This document shows, piece after piece, positions 48,501 through 61,247 of a stretch of DNA of 64,000 bases. Each line of letters starts with the position of its first letter. Position 1 is the first letter of the stretch. Source of the DNA: Oreocharis arfaki (lineage: Eukaryota; Chordata; Aves; Passeriformes; Paramythiidae); assembly GCA_013398015.1 (NCBI GenBank), contig VZRR01005724.1:700831-764830 (forward strand), given 5' to 3'. Below the pieces are notes generated by a model. It was not told the DNA's origin. It made no database searches and saw only the letters and a list, made by a program, of their open reading frames with translations. A program made the translations under genes and the position numbers.

Positions 48501-51500
48501 GCTCTTCCCTGCAAGGTAAAACCTGTTTAGTAAAATTACTGTACTTCAGATGGGTTCTGCTTAATTACCTAAGTGTTCGTAGTAAAAGACATATCCAATA
48601 GCTCTAATTCTATTCTCAGCTATGCAGAGATAAATAAGACCCCAGTGACTTCTGTGGCCATCTATAGCTGAGTTTGCCCAATCATATAAATCTTCCCTCT
48701 TCTGCACGTCTAGGGTACCTTGAGGAGGCAAATGGAAGTCAGCTGAAAAATGTGCAGGATTTGCTTTCCTATTCCAAAGTCAGCTTGTTGGCTGCAGTTT
48801 GTACAATGAGATGATGTGAAACAAATGGAGTAGGGCTGAAAATCCGTTGTACTTAAGAGAGCACAAACAGGCACCAGAGTGACAGTTCTCTAAACAGTGG
48901 GGCTGTTTATGTTCGTTCCTGTACATCAACAATACTGCATTTTGGGTTTTGTTAGGTTACTCTAACACACCTCAAGCTACAATCCCTGACATATTAGAAA
49001 ACGGAGTTGGAATGTTCTTAACCATGCAAGTCCTCCTGCACAAATCCACAATTAATGCATCCAGAGTGATAACTAATTGCCTGTAAACATATCCCCAAAT
49101 CACCGTGTTGTCCATCTGTTTCCTTTCTACCTTGTTACAAATTTGATAGACTTACAGATGGAGAAAAGAAAGCCTTATTTTCTTCCCAAACACTCCAACA
49201 GAGTGCAGAGCAGAAAAAGACATGTTTGAAGGCAGGAATCTTTAAACTGTACTCCACAAGCAACCGAGTCTGCAAAAATCAGAAGCGACCCAAACGTCCC
49301 TTCTATGGGCACTGGTGTTCAGGGTGCAATTTCCATTCCACTGACTGGAAGCACTTTTCTTTACAAACAGCCATGGGACCATAGCGAGGAAACACTCTTG
49401 TATATGGGGTGGAGGGAGAGAGGCAGAAAATTGAAAGCACGGATGAAGAGAAAAATTCAAAACCAAATTTCTCGCTATTGGAAGGGCCAAGAACAAAGGA
49501 AATTACTGTTTTTCTCTCACATGTGTGGAAATGGATCCAGTGGCTGTTGGCAGTCCTAAGTTTCCAAGTGTGTTACAGAAAACTGTGATTTCTGGTATAT
49601 GGCAGAATGACTGTTTCATGAACAGCTGTTACATGATCGCTTGTAATTGCAGAGGAGTACAATCAGTGAGTTACAGTCCTCCACAAACGCTCAGCCTGCC
49701 TTGAACTCTTGTCTGACGAATACCTTGTTCCTACTTCCCCTCTCCTGGGGGGAGTGTTTCTTCTCTTGCACTTATCAGAGGTAGCATTTAAGATTTCATA
49801 CTAAAACACATAAAGGAAAAGTCACTACCCAAAGGTTGTGTCACAGCTCGGAGGGGAGCCACACAGCTTAAAAAACTTGACAAATAACCTTGTACAAACT
49901 GCAGACACTATCTGACACATATACATGCACAAACAAACACACACACACCCCTACACACTCTATGAAGTCTGAATTTATATATTCACAGTCTTTCTCAGTC
50001 AGCTCTGATGGCATTTACCTTACCCTGTCCGAAAGCACGTTGCAAGCCTGCTGGCTCACAAGCAGTCACAGGATCTCAGTGTCTGCTCCCTCTGATATAC
50101 TAGGTACGTGTTCTCAGACATGACTCAACCATTTAGCAAGTGAAGATAACACAGCACAATTATGTGCAACCCAGTCAGTCAGCATCTATCCTAGCAATCT
50201 GCACGCTGTAACCAAGTTTTTTAATCCTAAAACATTTCCCACAAATAAGAAGAGAAGTGGTTTAGATGAAGTAATTCTTACCAGAAACATGTGTTCCCTG
50301 TCTGCTCCCAACACAAACCCTTTCACTTTTTTTCTTCCCTTCACCTCAGATCCATCTCCATCACCAGCCAGCTTACGTGCACCTCAGCCTGGCTTATGTG
50401 CTTTCCCTCCTCTACAAAACATCTTGTTTCTAGGAAGGACGAGGCAGATAAGGCCGTACTGTCTAGCCGTAGCTTCTGAGTTTCTGTTTGACACCTGATG
50501 TATCTTTCTAGTGCCATGCATGAAAATGATGGCCAAAGCAAGGAGGAGTTGTCTCAATACAGGGACCAAAATTGGAAAGCCAGTCTGCCCACACCACCAT
50601 CACCACATTCTGGGGTCTGACCAAGGTCCAGCAGATCCCTAACTTAGGGCTCTCTAGCATCTAGCATCCCAACTCCTAAGATGTTGGGATGGGCCTGCCA
50701 CTTCCATGTAGTATTATCTGCAAAACAGGCCTTTCATGGCCTTGTCTGTTTACTCACAGTACCATGCAGTGGAGCAAACTGTCAGAGACATGCAGATCCC
50801 CTTTTGAGCCAGTACTGAAGCAGGATGCTCTTCATACAGAAACAGACCTTATCTTCATCCTTTGTATTGCATGCAAGACACTAGTTCATCTTCAGTGTTT
50901 CAATAATTTTTAGATGAAGATTAATTCTTAGAGATGGAAGAGAGGAGTGGGAAAGAAGAGAAGAAAACATTATTACTGTTTCATTATTACTGTACCTGTT
51001 CCAAGACCTCTCTTCTCCTCCACCTTTGTCCCAAACTCTACTCTATTCTTCCTTTCCTTTGTCAAGAGTAAATCAAAACTGTCTTTAGGTCCTGCTGGTG
51101 TGCTGGGATCCAGAAATCCAGAAGAAGGATAAAAAGAGGTACAACAAGTGGCATAAAGTCGTGTATGTGGGATTCCCATCTCTCTGTGGGCTGCCAGGAG
51201 AATCGGGGAGATGAACAAGAGCTGGTGTACCTTCAGTTATAGGCACAAGTGTCCCCTGTGATGAATAGGAGATGGCCTTAGTCCACATGTTCAGGAAGGG
51301 CCTAAAAGGTTTTTCTGAAACAGATGCTTAAAGAATTCTCACCACAGAAGTCTCCAGCGGTGATCCAAAAGAGAAATATAAACACATCAACAGTCAACAG
51401 CGTATGGCTAGCTTAAGGCAAGCCTAACATTATGAACCAGCTTTGCTGGCATGTTCTAGTATTTTTTTCCTACTCACAATCTTTCTAAGAGCCTTTTCTC

Positions 51501-53574
51501 AACCCATGCTTATGGCAAGGCAGGCCACTGACAGATGATGTGTTCTGTTCCCATTGAGTTGCCTTAGAAAACTGAGTGACCAATCTGCAGAGGCAAACTA
51601 GTTTGTTCTGGATTTGAACTGAGCTGTCCAACACAGGGTCCTTTTTTAACTCTCAGAAAAGAAGAAGAACCTACTGACTCAAAACTGAGGCAGCAGTTCA
51701 TGCAGTAACAGGTTGAAAAAAAGAAGAGGCTTCAAGAGAAAGAGCTCTGAGAGTTTTGCACAAAGCAGTCGTAACAACTCTAACACTGAATTCCCCAGCT
51801 GGAAGTGATACTGCTGTGAGACGGTGCTTTAATGTGCATGTTTCGTCTCTGTGACATTGCCGACTTCATGTTTATAAATTAATAAGGATGCTGGTACAGA
51901 ACACGGTTCACCTATGGGCTAGATACAGGTAAAATCCAGAAACTAAAATTTAAATTACAGTAAAATCAGGTACTATAAGTTATTCAGAAGAACTTAAGTT
52001 TGAAGGCTCTCCTATGGATATTTTTGTTCACTTAGAAAAATATGTGTAGTCAGTACAAACCAGGAATTGATTAAGAATCTAAACCTGCAATATGCATTAT
52101 GAAAAATCAATAAAATATTAGCTATGCATAGATAACAATGCAATTTACAGTTGTAAATCAGTAAGTTTATGATTAAAAGACAGAAAAAGACATAGGGTAG
52201 TGTTGATAAATCTTAGCTCAGAAGCTGAGAAGTCTTTAGGTATGTGAGGCTTTGCTCTCAGAGAAAGTTCCGGGTCACTTAAACACTTGAGGTAATTAGG
52301 TAGCACTGCTGTTTCACAAAATTGAGTATTTTGACATTAATCAGCTACGGTAGGATTCATCTCACCTACCTTCAAAATCCCAGTGTTCACAACTGAGGTA
52401 TTCATGGAGAAAAATACGTGTTTTTAAGACTCAGGTCGCCTCGTGAAACATAGACTTTTGCTTCAGGATGAGAGAAATCATGTACTAAAAGTACCTATTT
52501 ATCTCCACTGACCACAGAGAGAATCTGGGATGTCTGATTTGGATGCAACTACCTCCAATATAGAAATCTGCATTAATCATATCTCTACTGAGATCCACAG
52601 CAATTAACATAATTGTAGAAAAATAACTATCTTGGGATTTTTTGTTCTATCTTTTTTTTCCCCATTTCATATGAGAAACCACACTCCCTCTCCCATTTAG
52701 TCCCTCTGCCTTCTTTCATCTGTGTTGTGAAATTTCTTATGGTCCTCTGAAGTCCACATGTCTTCTTGTTTTTTCAAAACAGGTATGATCTCATAAAAGA
52801 TACTCAATATATTTTGGGCAAACTATGTAAAGCAAGAGCACAGCTATAAGCTCTGTTACCAGAGAAAGATTCCCTGGAAGTAATCAACCTAATTCATAGA
52901 TATTGTAAGATTATCAAATGTTCTGAATCGTAGTGTCAAGGCATCTTAATTAAGAAAGAGAACATGGGAATGTTTGTACTGGACTGCACTTGCATGGCTC
53001 TATAAGCTCTGAAATAAAAACAACCGTCATCAGCGATATTATCTTGAGATAAGGTGACCAGTTCGTTCAAAGGTAAGGAGGACTAGAAGTCAGAACACTG
53101 TTGGCATCTGCTCAATTACACATATTAGGGAAATTAGCCAAGTCTTGGAAAAGAGATGATTCAGAGATAGGCTCAAGTGGTCTTATCGGAAATATTTCTA
53201 GACTGAGGGGCAAAAAAAAAGGTAGATAATGGTTAGGAAGATTGTTAGGTACAAATGAAATATACATTCTAGATTTGATGGAGAAGCAGGATGCATTCCC
53301 CCTATAGAAAATGTGATACTGAAGAAATTACCTGCATCACATAGGTAAGGTAAACATCTTGCTTGTTAGAAACTATCTGAAAGATACAAGAAGGTCTGAA
53401 AACTAGACATGCAAGGAAAGACATTTAGAAGATAATTCATACTATTAAATCAGCATAATATATTTTGAAGTAATGTGGCAAAGACAATGAAAATAATAAA
53501 AGCTTCTTTACTTTTACACCGTCAGTGGAAATCCAGATGGTAAACAAAAATAATTGAAAATTGTTGTTGATGAG
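45530..53574. other. Gene-free DNA
   Basis: About 8 kb with no recognised gene or transposon. A short CA microsatellite lies near 49.94 kb. The block at 49030-49110 has homeodomain and forkhead-type words (ATTAATGC, TGTAAACA) but no strong case. 53.0-53.57 kb may include the lost 5' part of the ancient CR1, but I see no matching landmarks. Confidence 0.65.
49931..49950 (+). repeat. (CA)n microsatellite
   Basis: ACAAACAAACACACACACAC, a short CA array beside CCCCTACACAC. A second short CA array is at 63638-63651. Confidence 0.9.
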
Positions 53575-55610
53575 AGGTAATTGACATCACTAGAACCTGG
53601 TGGGACTCATATCTCATCTAGAATTTTTAAATCATAGCTTATAACCTGTTTGGGAAAGGCTATGTAAGAAAAAGAGACTGGAAGTGTGCTCATTTTAGAA
53701 GGCAATTACTTGTTTTAGAGTTACTGATAACTTAGAACAGCAGGACCTTGAACATACATGGATCAATGAGTGGGTTCTGATGAGGTGTTGTTGGAGATCA
53801 TCTGACCAAACTACAGAATAGGATGAACTCATCCTTACTTATCAGTGATGTGGAATAAGAAGTGTGTTTTTGGAGGCTTCAGCTTGGCAGATGTATGCTG
53901 CAGGTTTCAGTCAGCTTACAGGAAATCATCTGTAGAGTTTCTGGTATAACACTTTTCTGTATTCTAAAACCAAACCATGCTCTACCCAACGAGAGGCAAT
54001 TACTGCATAACAAAGCAGATGACTGAATCATTAGAACGGTAGCTGACTGTTATCTAAAGATCAATGGTAGCAATCCAGTTGTGTTCAGGGTGGGCAAAGA
54101 GAGGCCTGTTTCAAAGGGCTTTGTAGATAGGCAGACGGATAGACAGGCAGTACTTCAAAAGTGGTAATTTCCAAAAGCCAAGAAAAAGTACAAACAGAAC
54201 TGGAAGGGAGCTCCAACAACACAAGTGAAAATATAAGCACCTGAAAAATAATTAGTTAAAAGCTTCACTTCCACAGTGAAGAACATGACCAAAAACTTGG
54301 GACACTACATGTGTGATAAGATACCAAAGACAGCAAGTGACAACACCCATGTAAACAAACACCAGCTACGGTAATTCACACTAACAACCCCGGAAAGCAG
54401 GGAAGGAAGAATGAAGACTCTGTTTGTGTTTTTTCAGTAGATCAACTAGCCAGGCATCAACCTCAAGAAAATTACAGAAAAAATGAATAATGAGCCAACT
54501 GATAAAGTATTATGATAGAGAAACAAAGACTTAACAAGAGCAAAAATCACTTTAAAGTAAATCACACCAAGGAAACCTTATTTCCTCGATTGTGGGGATT
54601 TTTTTTGATCACTAAATGTAGCTTCAGAGAACAAGTACACTTTTTTCAGCTTTTGCTGTAGCGTTATACAACTTTCTGATTAAAATTGACGCTGTAGAAT
54701 ATGGCACACTTTATATGGGATAAGAGCTAGGTTGGGCCAAGAAGTATTTGTCTGACAGTGAGCATTTGCTGATGGGAGTTTTTTCAAAGGAGTCTATGAC
54801 TAGCAATAAGTCTGATCTTATTCCACTTTTTCATTAATTACTTAATTGGAATAAATATTAAAAAGTGATTAAATCTTCACCTTAGACAAAGACTGGTGGG
54901 AAGCAATCACTGGAAGACTCAGGCTTACTCAAACAAAATGTGTTTGAGTATATTCAAGCACAACATAATATGGTTGAAAGGAAGAGTGTGTGTGCCATCC
55001 ACAGAGTAGGAAAGAAGTCCCTCCAAAACAGCTCTTGCAGGGATAGTGGATAAAAAATTCAGTCCATGCTCCTTGGGCAGTTTTGTAGGAAAATGGGCTA
55101 TTACAATCTCTCGACATGTAAGCAGCGTAAGTAGGAGGAGTATTGGTATGCTGCCAGCAGTTTAAGGGCCAAATTTTGAGAAGGACATTAGAAAACAGAA
55201 GAAGGTGAAGTAAAAGGTCATAAAAATTGACTTTGAGAGCTGAAGAAAATGTGTTAGAGTGGAAAAATTTAACAGCTTGAGTAATTTAGCTTTTTAGAGG
55301 TCAGGCTGAGAGTGACATGATAGCAGTCTAAATACTTTCAAAGGGAAAAAATAGAAAGAGCTAAAGGGTTCTTTAACAAAGACAGATATAAAAAGAACCA
55401 TAGCTAGAAATGAAGCCAAATATGAAATCATGCACCAATTTGTAATTGCAAAAGTGATTAGCCACCGGGAAAAAAATACAAAGTAAAGTCCATCTTCATC
55501 TCTTGATGTCTTCAGATCATGAGTAGAAGCCTTTGTGAAGCACATTGCTCTGACAGAGAAGTTATTTTTTTAAATCAATGCGTTCAGCTAATAGCCAGCC
55601 TGGGAATTAG
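53575..55610 (+). mobile_element. Ancient CR1-type LINE with endonuclease and reverse-transcriptase remnants
   Basis: A long, heavily decayed CR1-class element in sense orientation, with landmarks in the family's order. Codons at 53592-53609 read R-T-W-W-D-S, matching the endonuclease ETWWD motif. 53700-53730 matches the following block (ACTTG..TTAGAGTTACTGATAAC). 53872-53901 reads G-G-F-S-L-A-D-V-C-C, a degraded endonuclease GDFNLPDICW. 54490-54620 resembles the RT entry segment. At 54812-54845 a segment equivalent to the RT 'LFHFFIND' region is visible. At 54874-54918 the frame reads S-S-P-stop-T-K-T-G-G-K-Q-S-L-E-D, where the catalytic FADD is lost but the downstream TKxGG..LED survives. 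55285-55350 and 55500-55560 (CATCTCTTGATGTCTTCAGA) match the 3' coding region. Many stops and indels are present. It resembles CR1 families of turtles and crocodilians more than the young bird ones. Boundaries are approximate. Confidence 0.85.
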
Positions 55611-56069
55611 ATCCATAGGAATTTTCTATTTCGCCTGAAGCTCTTTTCTTCAAAAAGGCCAGCTCTCTGACTTGGGCAGCAGTCTTCCAATCCTTGCTCT
55701 TATTCCCGTTTCTCCAAAGGCAGATACCCTTTCTATAGGAAGGAGATTTCTGCCATCTGCTGCTGTTTCCCATGAGGGGATAAAAATTGATCAGCCACTG
55801 TGCTAGGGCAGCAGAGATCCTGTGGGGCTCTTGTGGGGGAATAGGCTCGAAACCTGCTCTAGCCCTATGGGTACTACGATCAAACCTTGTTGTTTTCCCT
55901 CTAGTACGTTACTGAACTTTGAATAATGAGTGGCAGAAAGCCACTCATTTTGACAAGGTGCAAAGTAGTTCAACTAGCATAAGTATTATAGTTCTTGCCC
56001 AAATTTATGTATAAAATCAAGCCTGATAAAGAAGCCTTCCTAACATAGGAAAGATGGACACATCCTTTA

Positions 56070-56103
56070 TTAAAAAAACCAAAACAAAACAGAACAACCA
56101 AAT
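56070..56103 (+). repeat. A/C-rich low-complexity tract
   Basis: AAAAAAACCAAAACAAAACAG followed by AACAACC; a short tract of the same kind as the others on this strand. Confidence 0.75.
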
Positions 56104-56199
56104 TATCTTTGAAACGTTTTTGGAAAGAGGTTTGCTTGTTCACCTGACTCAGATGCCCACGGCTAGGTAGAGGATACCGGCCCCTGGAAAGAAACCTGC

Positions 56200-56376
56200 A
56201 TTGCTCTCTATTGAGTAAGCAGAGTGTTTAGACCTGTACATTAGACAGGTGATTAACCAAGTACTCTGTAATGTATATAGGCACAAGTTAGATGCAGATC
56301 AGGTACATGAAATCTCCTTTGTAGGCTGGACCATCTAACGAGTTCTTCTGCCCTTAAAACCTAAGACTTCAAATAC
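56200..56376 (+). mobile_element. Possible old CR1 3' terminus
   Basis: The segment near 56328-56372 (GGCTGGACCATCTAACGAG followed by TTCTTCTGCCCTTAAAACCT) resembles the sense-strand end of old CR1 families, where a 'ggactagatgac...cccttctgccttaaaacctatg'-type sequence precedes the terminus. It could be the detached tail of the ancient element at 53.6-55.6 kb, separated by about 600 bp of unrelated sequence, or an independent fragment. Only the last ~50 bp are persuasive. Confidence 0.35.
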
Positions 56377-57839
56377 CTTTCAAGTGTAGCAAGGCTTATA
56401 GAGGGAAGTACTGTATTTTACTAGATCAAGTGATGTATCATAGCTATATAGCACCACTAACACTACTGATGAAAGGAATAAGAGCAGAGGGAGAGCTGCC
56501 ACTTGTGAGCAGAGAAATACAGTGTTTGGTCACAAAGATATCTGACAGGCTCTGGGAAGGAGGGAAAAAACCTCCCAGACTTCCAAAAATTTAGAAAAGT
56601 GTTTGAATATTTTCAGGAACTTTGGTTTAAATGTTCATATTTCTTTAATCTTAAACAAAACAGACAAAAGAAATTGGGACATCACCTACCAGTGTCTTAT
56701 CCTCGGTCTCTCACTGCAGCCACAATGGCAGAGCAGGGGTATATGCTCCCCTCCAGAGTCCCAGCACAACTGCTCCTTCCCTGGAACACCACCAGCAGCA
56801 TGGGCATTGAGTGCTGTGGCTTGAATGGTGCAAATATTCCAATCCCAGTTTTACCTTATAATAAATTATTTCACTTGAGGTGTACCTGGAGCTTACTAAG
56901 ACATTGAACATTATGCATTGATCAAACCACCTGTTTCATCCTAAGAGTTGTCCAAAATACTTTTTTTCTTGAGAGAGACATCAGTCTGTACCTTTGAGTT
57001 ATAACCTGCACTAACCTGCATTTGTTTTGGTTTTGGGTTTGGCGTTTTTCGGCATGGGGAGATAAGTAATGAAAGGAACCTGGTGATTTAGATTTCACTT
57101 TGGGGAGAGACATTGCAGATACATGTTTTTCAGTTTTTGAAGTATGCTTTCAATAATGAAATACTGTCAAATTCAGGCATGTTTTTACTTTCTCCATGAA
57201 TTAGTGGTTGTTTGCAACACTGTGGAAAAGTTCTGCTGACAAACACTTTTAAAAAGGGAAAAATTTTCACCCAAAATGCATACCATCATGAAAATCAGGG
57301 CTTCAACCAAGAACAGGTTTGTTACATACTACTTGCCTTCCACGATTTAGACAAACTATCAAAAAACATATGACATAAAACAATCTAGCTATTGAATAGC
57401 TCAGTGGATCACAGACAATATAAAGTCTGACTTTTAATTCAAACCACCTAAAAAGCATTTATGAATAATGTAGCTGCTCTTGTGCTCAAAAATTTTTCAC
57501 AAATGATTTGTGAAGAGAAAAAAAACAGCTAAAGCTGCAATGAACTTTTTTTTTAATAACCAATTCAATCAGAATTACTTCAGGAAATATTGTTCAGCGT
57601 TAGCTAGTCATCATACCATGTACTTTTAGGGAACATATTAGATCTGTAAGTGGTCCATCAAAAAAATGATAATTCAGCACTATAAAGTAATTTGAAGACA
57701 TGCTTTTAAATATATGGTGTTTAGGAGGATATTGAAACACCCTCACAATTTTAAAACATGCTTCATTGTCCAAAGAGCGCTGAGATTTAAGCTGGCTCAT
57801 AAGTGTTAAGCAATCAATTCTTGTAGACACAGCTTCAAA

Positions 57840-58140
57840 AACGCTTCCATTTAGTCTGGTTGAATTACAAATGAGTTATTTCATTAGCTGAATTATTATT
57901 TTGGGACGAACTCCAGAACATTAAAGCTTTACATTTAACCTCCATTACAGCCCAGAATTGAATTAACCTCTCTCTCCCATATAAAAGTCGCTAATGCACT
58001 TTCCTTGTAAAATGCAAATGTCATTACACTATGTTTTGCAGAAAGCACTTAGAAAAATTCAGTAGAATTAGGGTTCATAATATTTTTGTGCATTCATTAA
58101 AAACACTACATTTTAAGAAAATTAGTTCATCTTCTTTCCT
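57840..58140. promoter_or_regulatory. Candidate conserved non-coding block with octamer and TATA-like motif
   Basis: Contains TATAAAAG (57980-57987), a perfect POU octamer ATGCAAAT (58012-58019) 24 bp further on, and many ATTA/TAAT cores (for example TTTCATTAGCTGAATTATTA near 57877). A second octamer, ATTTGCAT, lies at 58417-58424. There is no coding or transposon similarity. This combination is common in neural or developmental enhancers, but the assignment is inference only. Confidence 0.28.
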
Positions 58141-58814
58141 CTCATTGAATACTGACGCTTGGAGGAACAAGTACGTCTGATTTACTTTCTAAAATATCCA
58201 CTCAGTATCTCAGGGCAGCAGCTCAATTCTGCTGTAACACATGCTGTACAAACATAAAGGATTATGTGGGAAGTTTTGTGTTCAAGGTGGTTATGAGAAT
58301 CAATCAGGACTTTGCTTTTCCTAAAATCTTAAGAACCTCATTGAAGCCCTTCTGGGTTTAACTTTTTCCTGTTCCCCAGCCAGAATTAGAAGAGAAATAA
58401 GAGAAATAAAGCATAAATTTGCATGTGGCTGGAAATAGGCTGAGTTGAAACCACTGATACTGGAAGTGTCTCTAACTCTGATGCCTATTATCGTCAAATC
58501 ATTACTGAAGTTCTCAAGGGACAGGGGTGGTTTCTCTAGTCACATTTTACCACATTTTTCTAATGTTATACAGTAGTTAAGTTTGAAATTAAACTGTTGT
58601 GATTGCAGGATTTGGCTTTGTTCTGAAAGAGAACAGGAAAATTCTCCATGTCCTGCAAAGAAAAAATCAGCAAAAAACTGCGCATTAATTAATTATTAGC
58701 TATTTTAATATTAGGAATTAGGTATTTCTTTAGAATATGGAGTACAATTATGGAGGGTAAAGTGAAACAATGTTCATCCTGAAAGAGGGTGTTTCAGCAG
58801 GAAATATGTTAGGG

Positions 58815-58893
58815 GTTTTTTTTTTTCTTTCTTTCTTTCTTTTTTCCTTTTTCTTTTTATTTTCTTTTATTATTTTTTTCTTTTTCTTCCCCA
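58815..58893 (+). repeat. Polypyrimidine (CTTT)n tract
   Basis: About 78 bp of T and C with a (CTTT)n core. It ends in TTCTTCCCCAG, which superficially resembles a splice acceptor, but no downstream exon is visible. Confidence 0.93.
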
Positions 58894-61202
58894 GTTTCTT
58901 GGAAACATGCAAGGTTGTGCAGAATATAAATTTTTATGAACAATGTGCATGGATTTAACAATTTCAGGTTCAAATGGCAAAAGTGAACTGGATATTGTTC
59001 GTAACATGATGACCTCAGACATGAGATCTGCTAAGTTGAAAAGGTTAGGAAGCTGAGGAAGCGCAAGGAGAAGAGGCCAGAACTTAGCTGGTGATAATAA
59101 TAGACATAAATTGATTGCACAAATTGCTTTTACTGGTGCAACATAGTCAAATTCCAGGATCGTAGTCACTGTTAATGCTATAGCAAGTAGTGAATAACAT
59201 AGTTCATTTTTGTGTTGCATCAGAACTATACTCACCTGGAAAAACTTCAGAGGGCAGTTTTGCAGGACTCAAAATCCATCATAATTCTGAACAAGTTTTC
59301 TAACTGTAGATGTGACTTACCCAACAGAATTTTTTTTCTGACCAGCTCTATTTTCTTGCATTCTGAAAGCAAGAAACATGCAAGAAACCCATGCCTCAGA
59401 GCTGAATGAAGAAGTTCCCAGAGACCATCCTCCTACACCATCTGAAAAGGAGCTCAGAAAAGACACATCCACAGAGTCCTGGGCTTATCGAATATATTCC
59501 TTCTCTTTTCATTAGATTTTTCCGGAATGATCCAAATTCTGAAAAACAGTCAATATGGAAAGTGTGTTAGAATAAAGAAGAAAGTACTGCCCAACTGTAT
59601 TCAAAAGTAGCTCATGATAAGTTTTCTAGACTGTCACTAATTTCAGGAAAAAAATGGGTAAGGATGAAGAGAACAGATAAAGCCACCATAAAAGAATATG
59701 GCAATTTATCAAGTGTATTGTTTTGTTTTAATGGTGCGATCTCAGACTGTCAGATTCTTTCACCTGTCCAGCAGATAATTAAAGGAACATTTTCACGTTT
59801 TCTTTTATCCTCTTCAAGTTTATCCCCTACATTAAAATGAAGCTTTTACAGTTTTGACAAGACATTTAAGAGGAGTTACTCTGTAAAGTTTAATTGTTTG
59901 TTTTCTCCTGGGGGTCTTTTGCACTTGTTTTGAACCATTCATTGGAGGTGGCTTTCAATTATGAGCCAAGATTCAGATCCTTGTGTAGACAGACCTTACC
60001 CTGTCCATAAATCCTGGAATTTCACAACCATCAGACAGACTCTTTAAAAGCTTTTATGAGAAAATATGGTTTAGTATGGAGACAGCTGGTATTTAAATTA
60101 TCCATGTGAGAGAAATTACTTTTATTCATTCACCAGATGCTTTATTCATATATAGATTTTTAAATTAATAATTCCATAATACTTGCAGCTATTTAATCCT
60201 AAAATCCACACACTTTTGCTCAATGACATTAACAAGATTTGACATCTCTTTTTATTTCTTGCAAATAGTGAAGCACATTTTGCCAATTGCTATTTTGATG
60301 AAACATTACTACAGATAAAGGAAAAATAAAAAAAGTCAGTGTCCACTGACAAGATGAGTAGAGTTCATCAAACTGTTATTCCTGCCTGTACTCCACGTGC
60401 AGACTTCAGAATTATTTGACTAGGAAAAACATATTGGCTAGTCACATGCACATGTACCCCTGCTAATCACAAACTGTTCTGTGTTATATTTTTAAAACCA
60501 AATAACTACGAGGCAGAGATACCTGAAGAGGTGGGGAAACACTTCTTGGCTACTAAGATAAATTGAACAACAAGAAATTTAAGAAAGAAAAATAGGAAAA
60601 ATGGGGAATAAAAAAAATTCTGGAACATTCTAGAAAATTGCTTGATCTAACATGGTTGGCATTTATTATATCAGAGAGGTGGAAAAGCAGCTGAGCTGTC
60701 TCAAGCAGGAAGTCCATGAAAAACAAACCTACAAACTCAGGTTTGTTCTGAAAATGTTTATTCAATCAAATGATGTTGTTCTTCCTTGCAACCCTGAAAT
60801 TATTTTTCCTGTTTTCTTCTTTCCGCTTGAATACTTGTTTATTTCTCTTCGGTTTTCTTGTCTTGATCATTACAGATGCCTTCTTCCAGGCCTCACTCCA
60901 TTATGTATTCTCTTGGAAAACGCTACTATTTCTCACTTTCAATCCCTCTACTGGCTAAATTCTACTTTCCATGAATTCCAGAATCCTTGTCTCAACTCAG
61001 AGGCACCACATAACACTTGTTACTGCTTCAGCATTCCTATTATTTCCTCTGCTCTTAAGTCTTCTACCTCACACTCACGTTGTTTTGTGTAAATGGCATT
61101 CCTAATCGTTGCCTGGACTGATTGAAACCCACCCTGTTTTCATCTAAATCCTCATTTAATGTACTTGTCTGTGAGAGCCTATCAGGCATCATTATAATAC
61201 AT

Positions 61203-61247
61203 TAAAAAAAAAAAAAAAGAAACTCAACAAAAACAACAACAAAAAGG
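61203..61247 (+). repeat. Poly(A) run with CAA repeats
   Basis: A run of about 15 A, then a GAAACTC interruption and AACAA repeats. It resembles the tail of an old retroposed sequence, but nothing upstream (61100-61200) is recognisable as a retrocopy. Confidence 0.8.

Noticed and set aside
54123..54150. GATA/GACA-like short array
   Set aside because: Only a few imperfect units inside the ancient CR1; too short to call a satellite.
58815..58893. Polypyrimidine tract ending in CCCCAG, resembling a splice acceptor
   Set aside because: A (CTTT)n microsatellite explains the tract. The following sequence has no open exon-like frame with a donor site.
58870..59235. 121-codon open frame, minus strand
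   Set aside because: It runs into the reverse complement of the polypyrimidine tract (lysine/arginine tail). No domain or start context.
60652..61092. The longest open frame in the window (146 codons, plus strand)
   Set aside because: Hydrophobic and phenylalanine-rich from T-rich DNA. No domain, splice sites or codon pattern; expected by chance in 64 kb.
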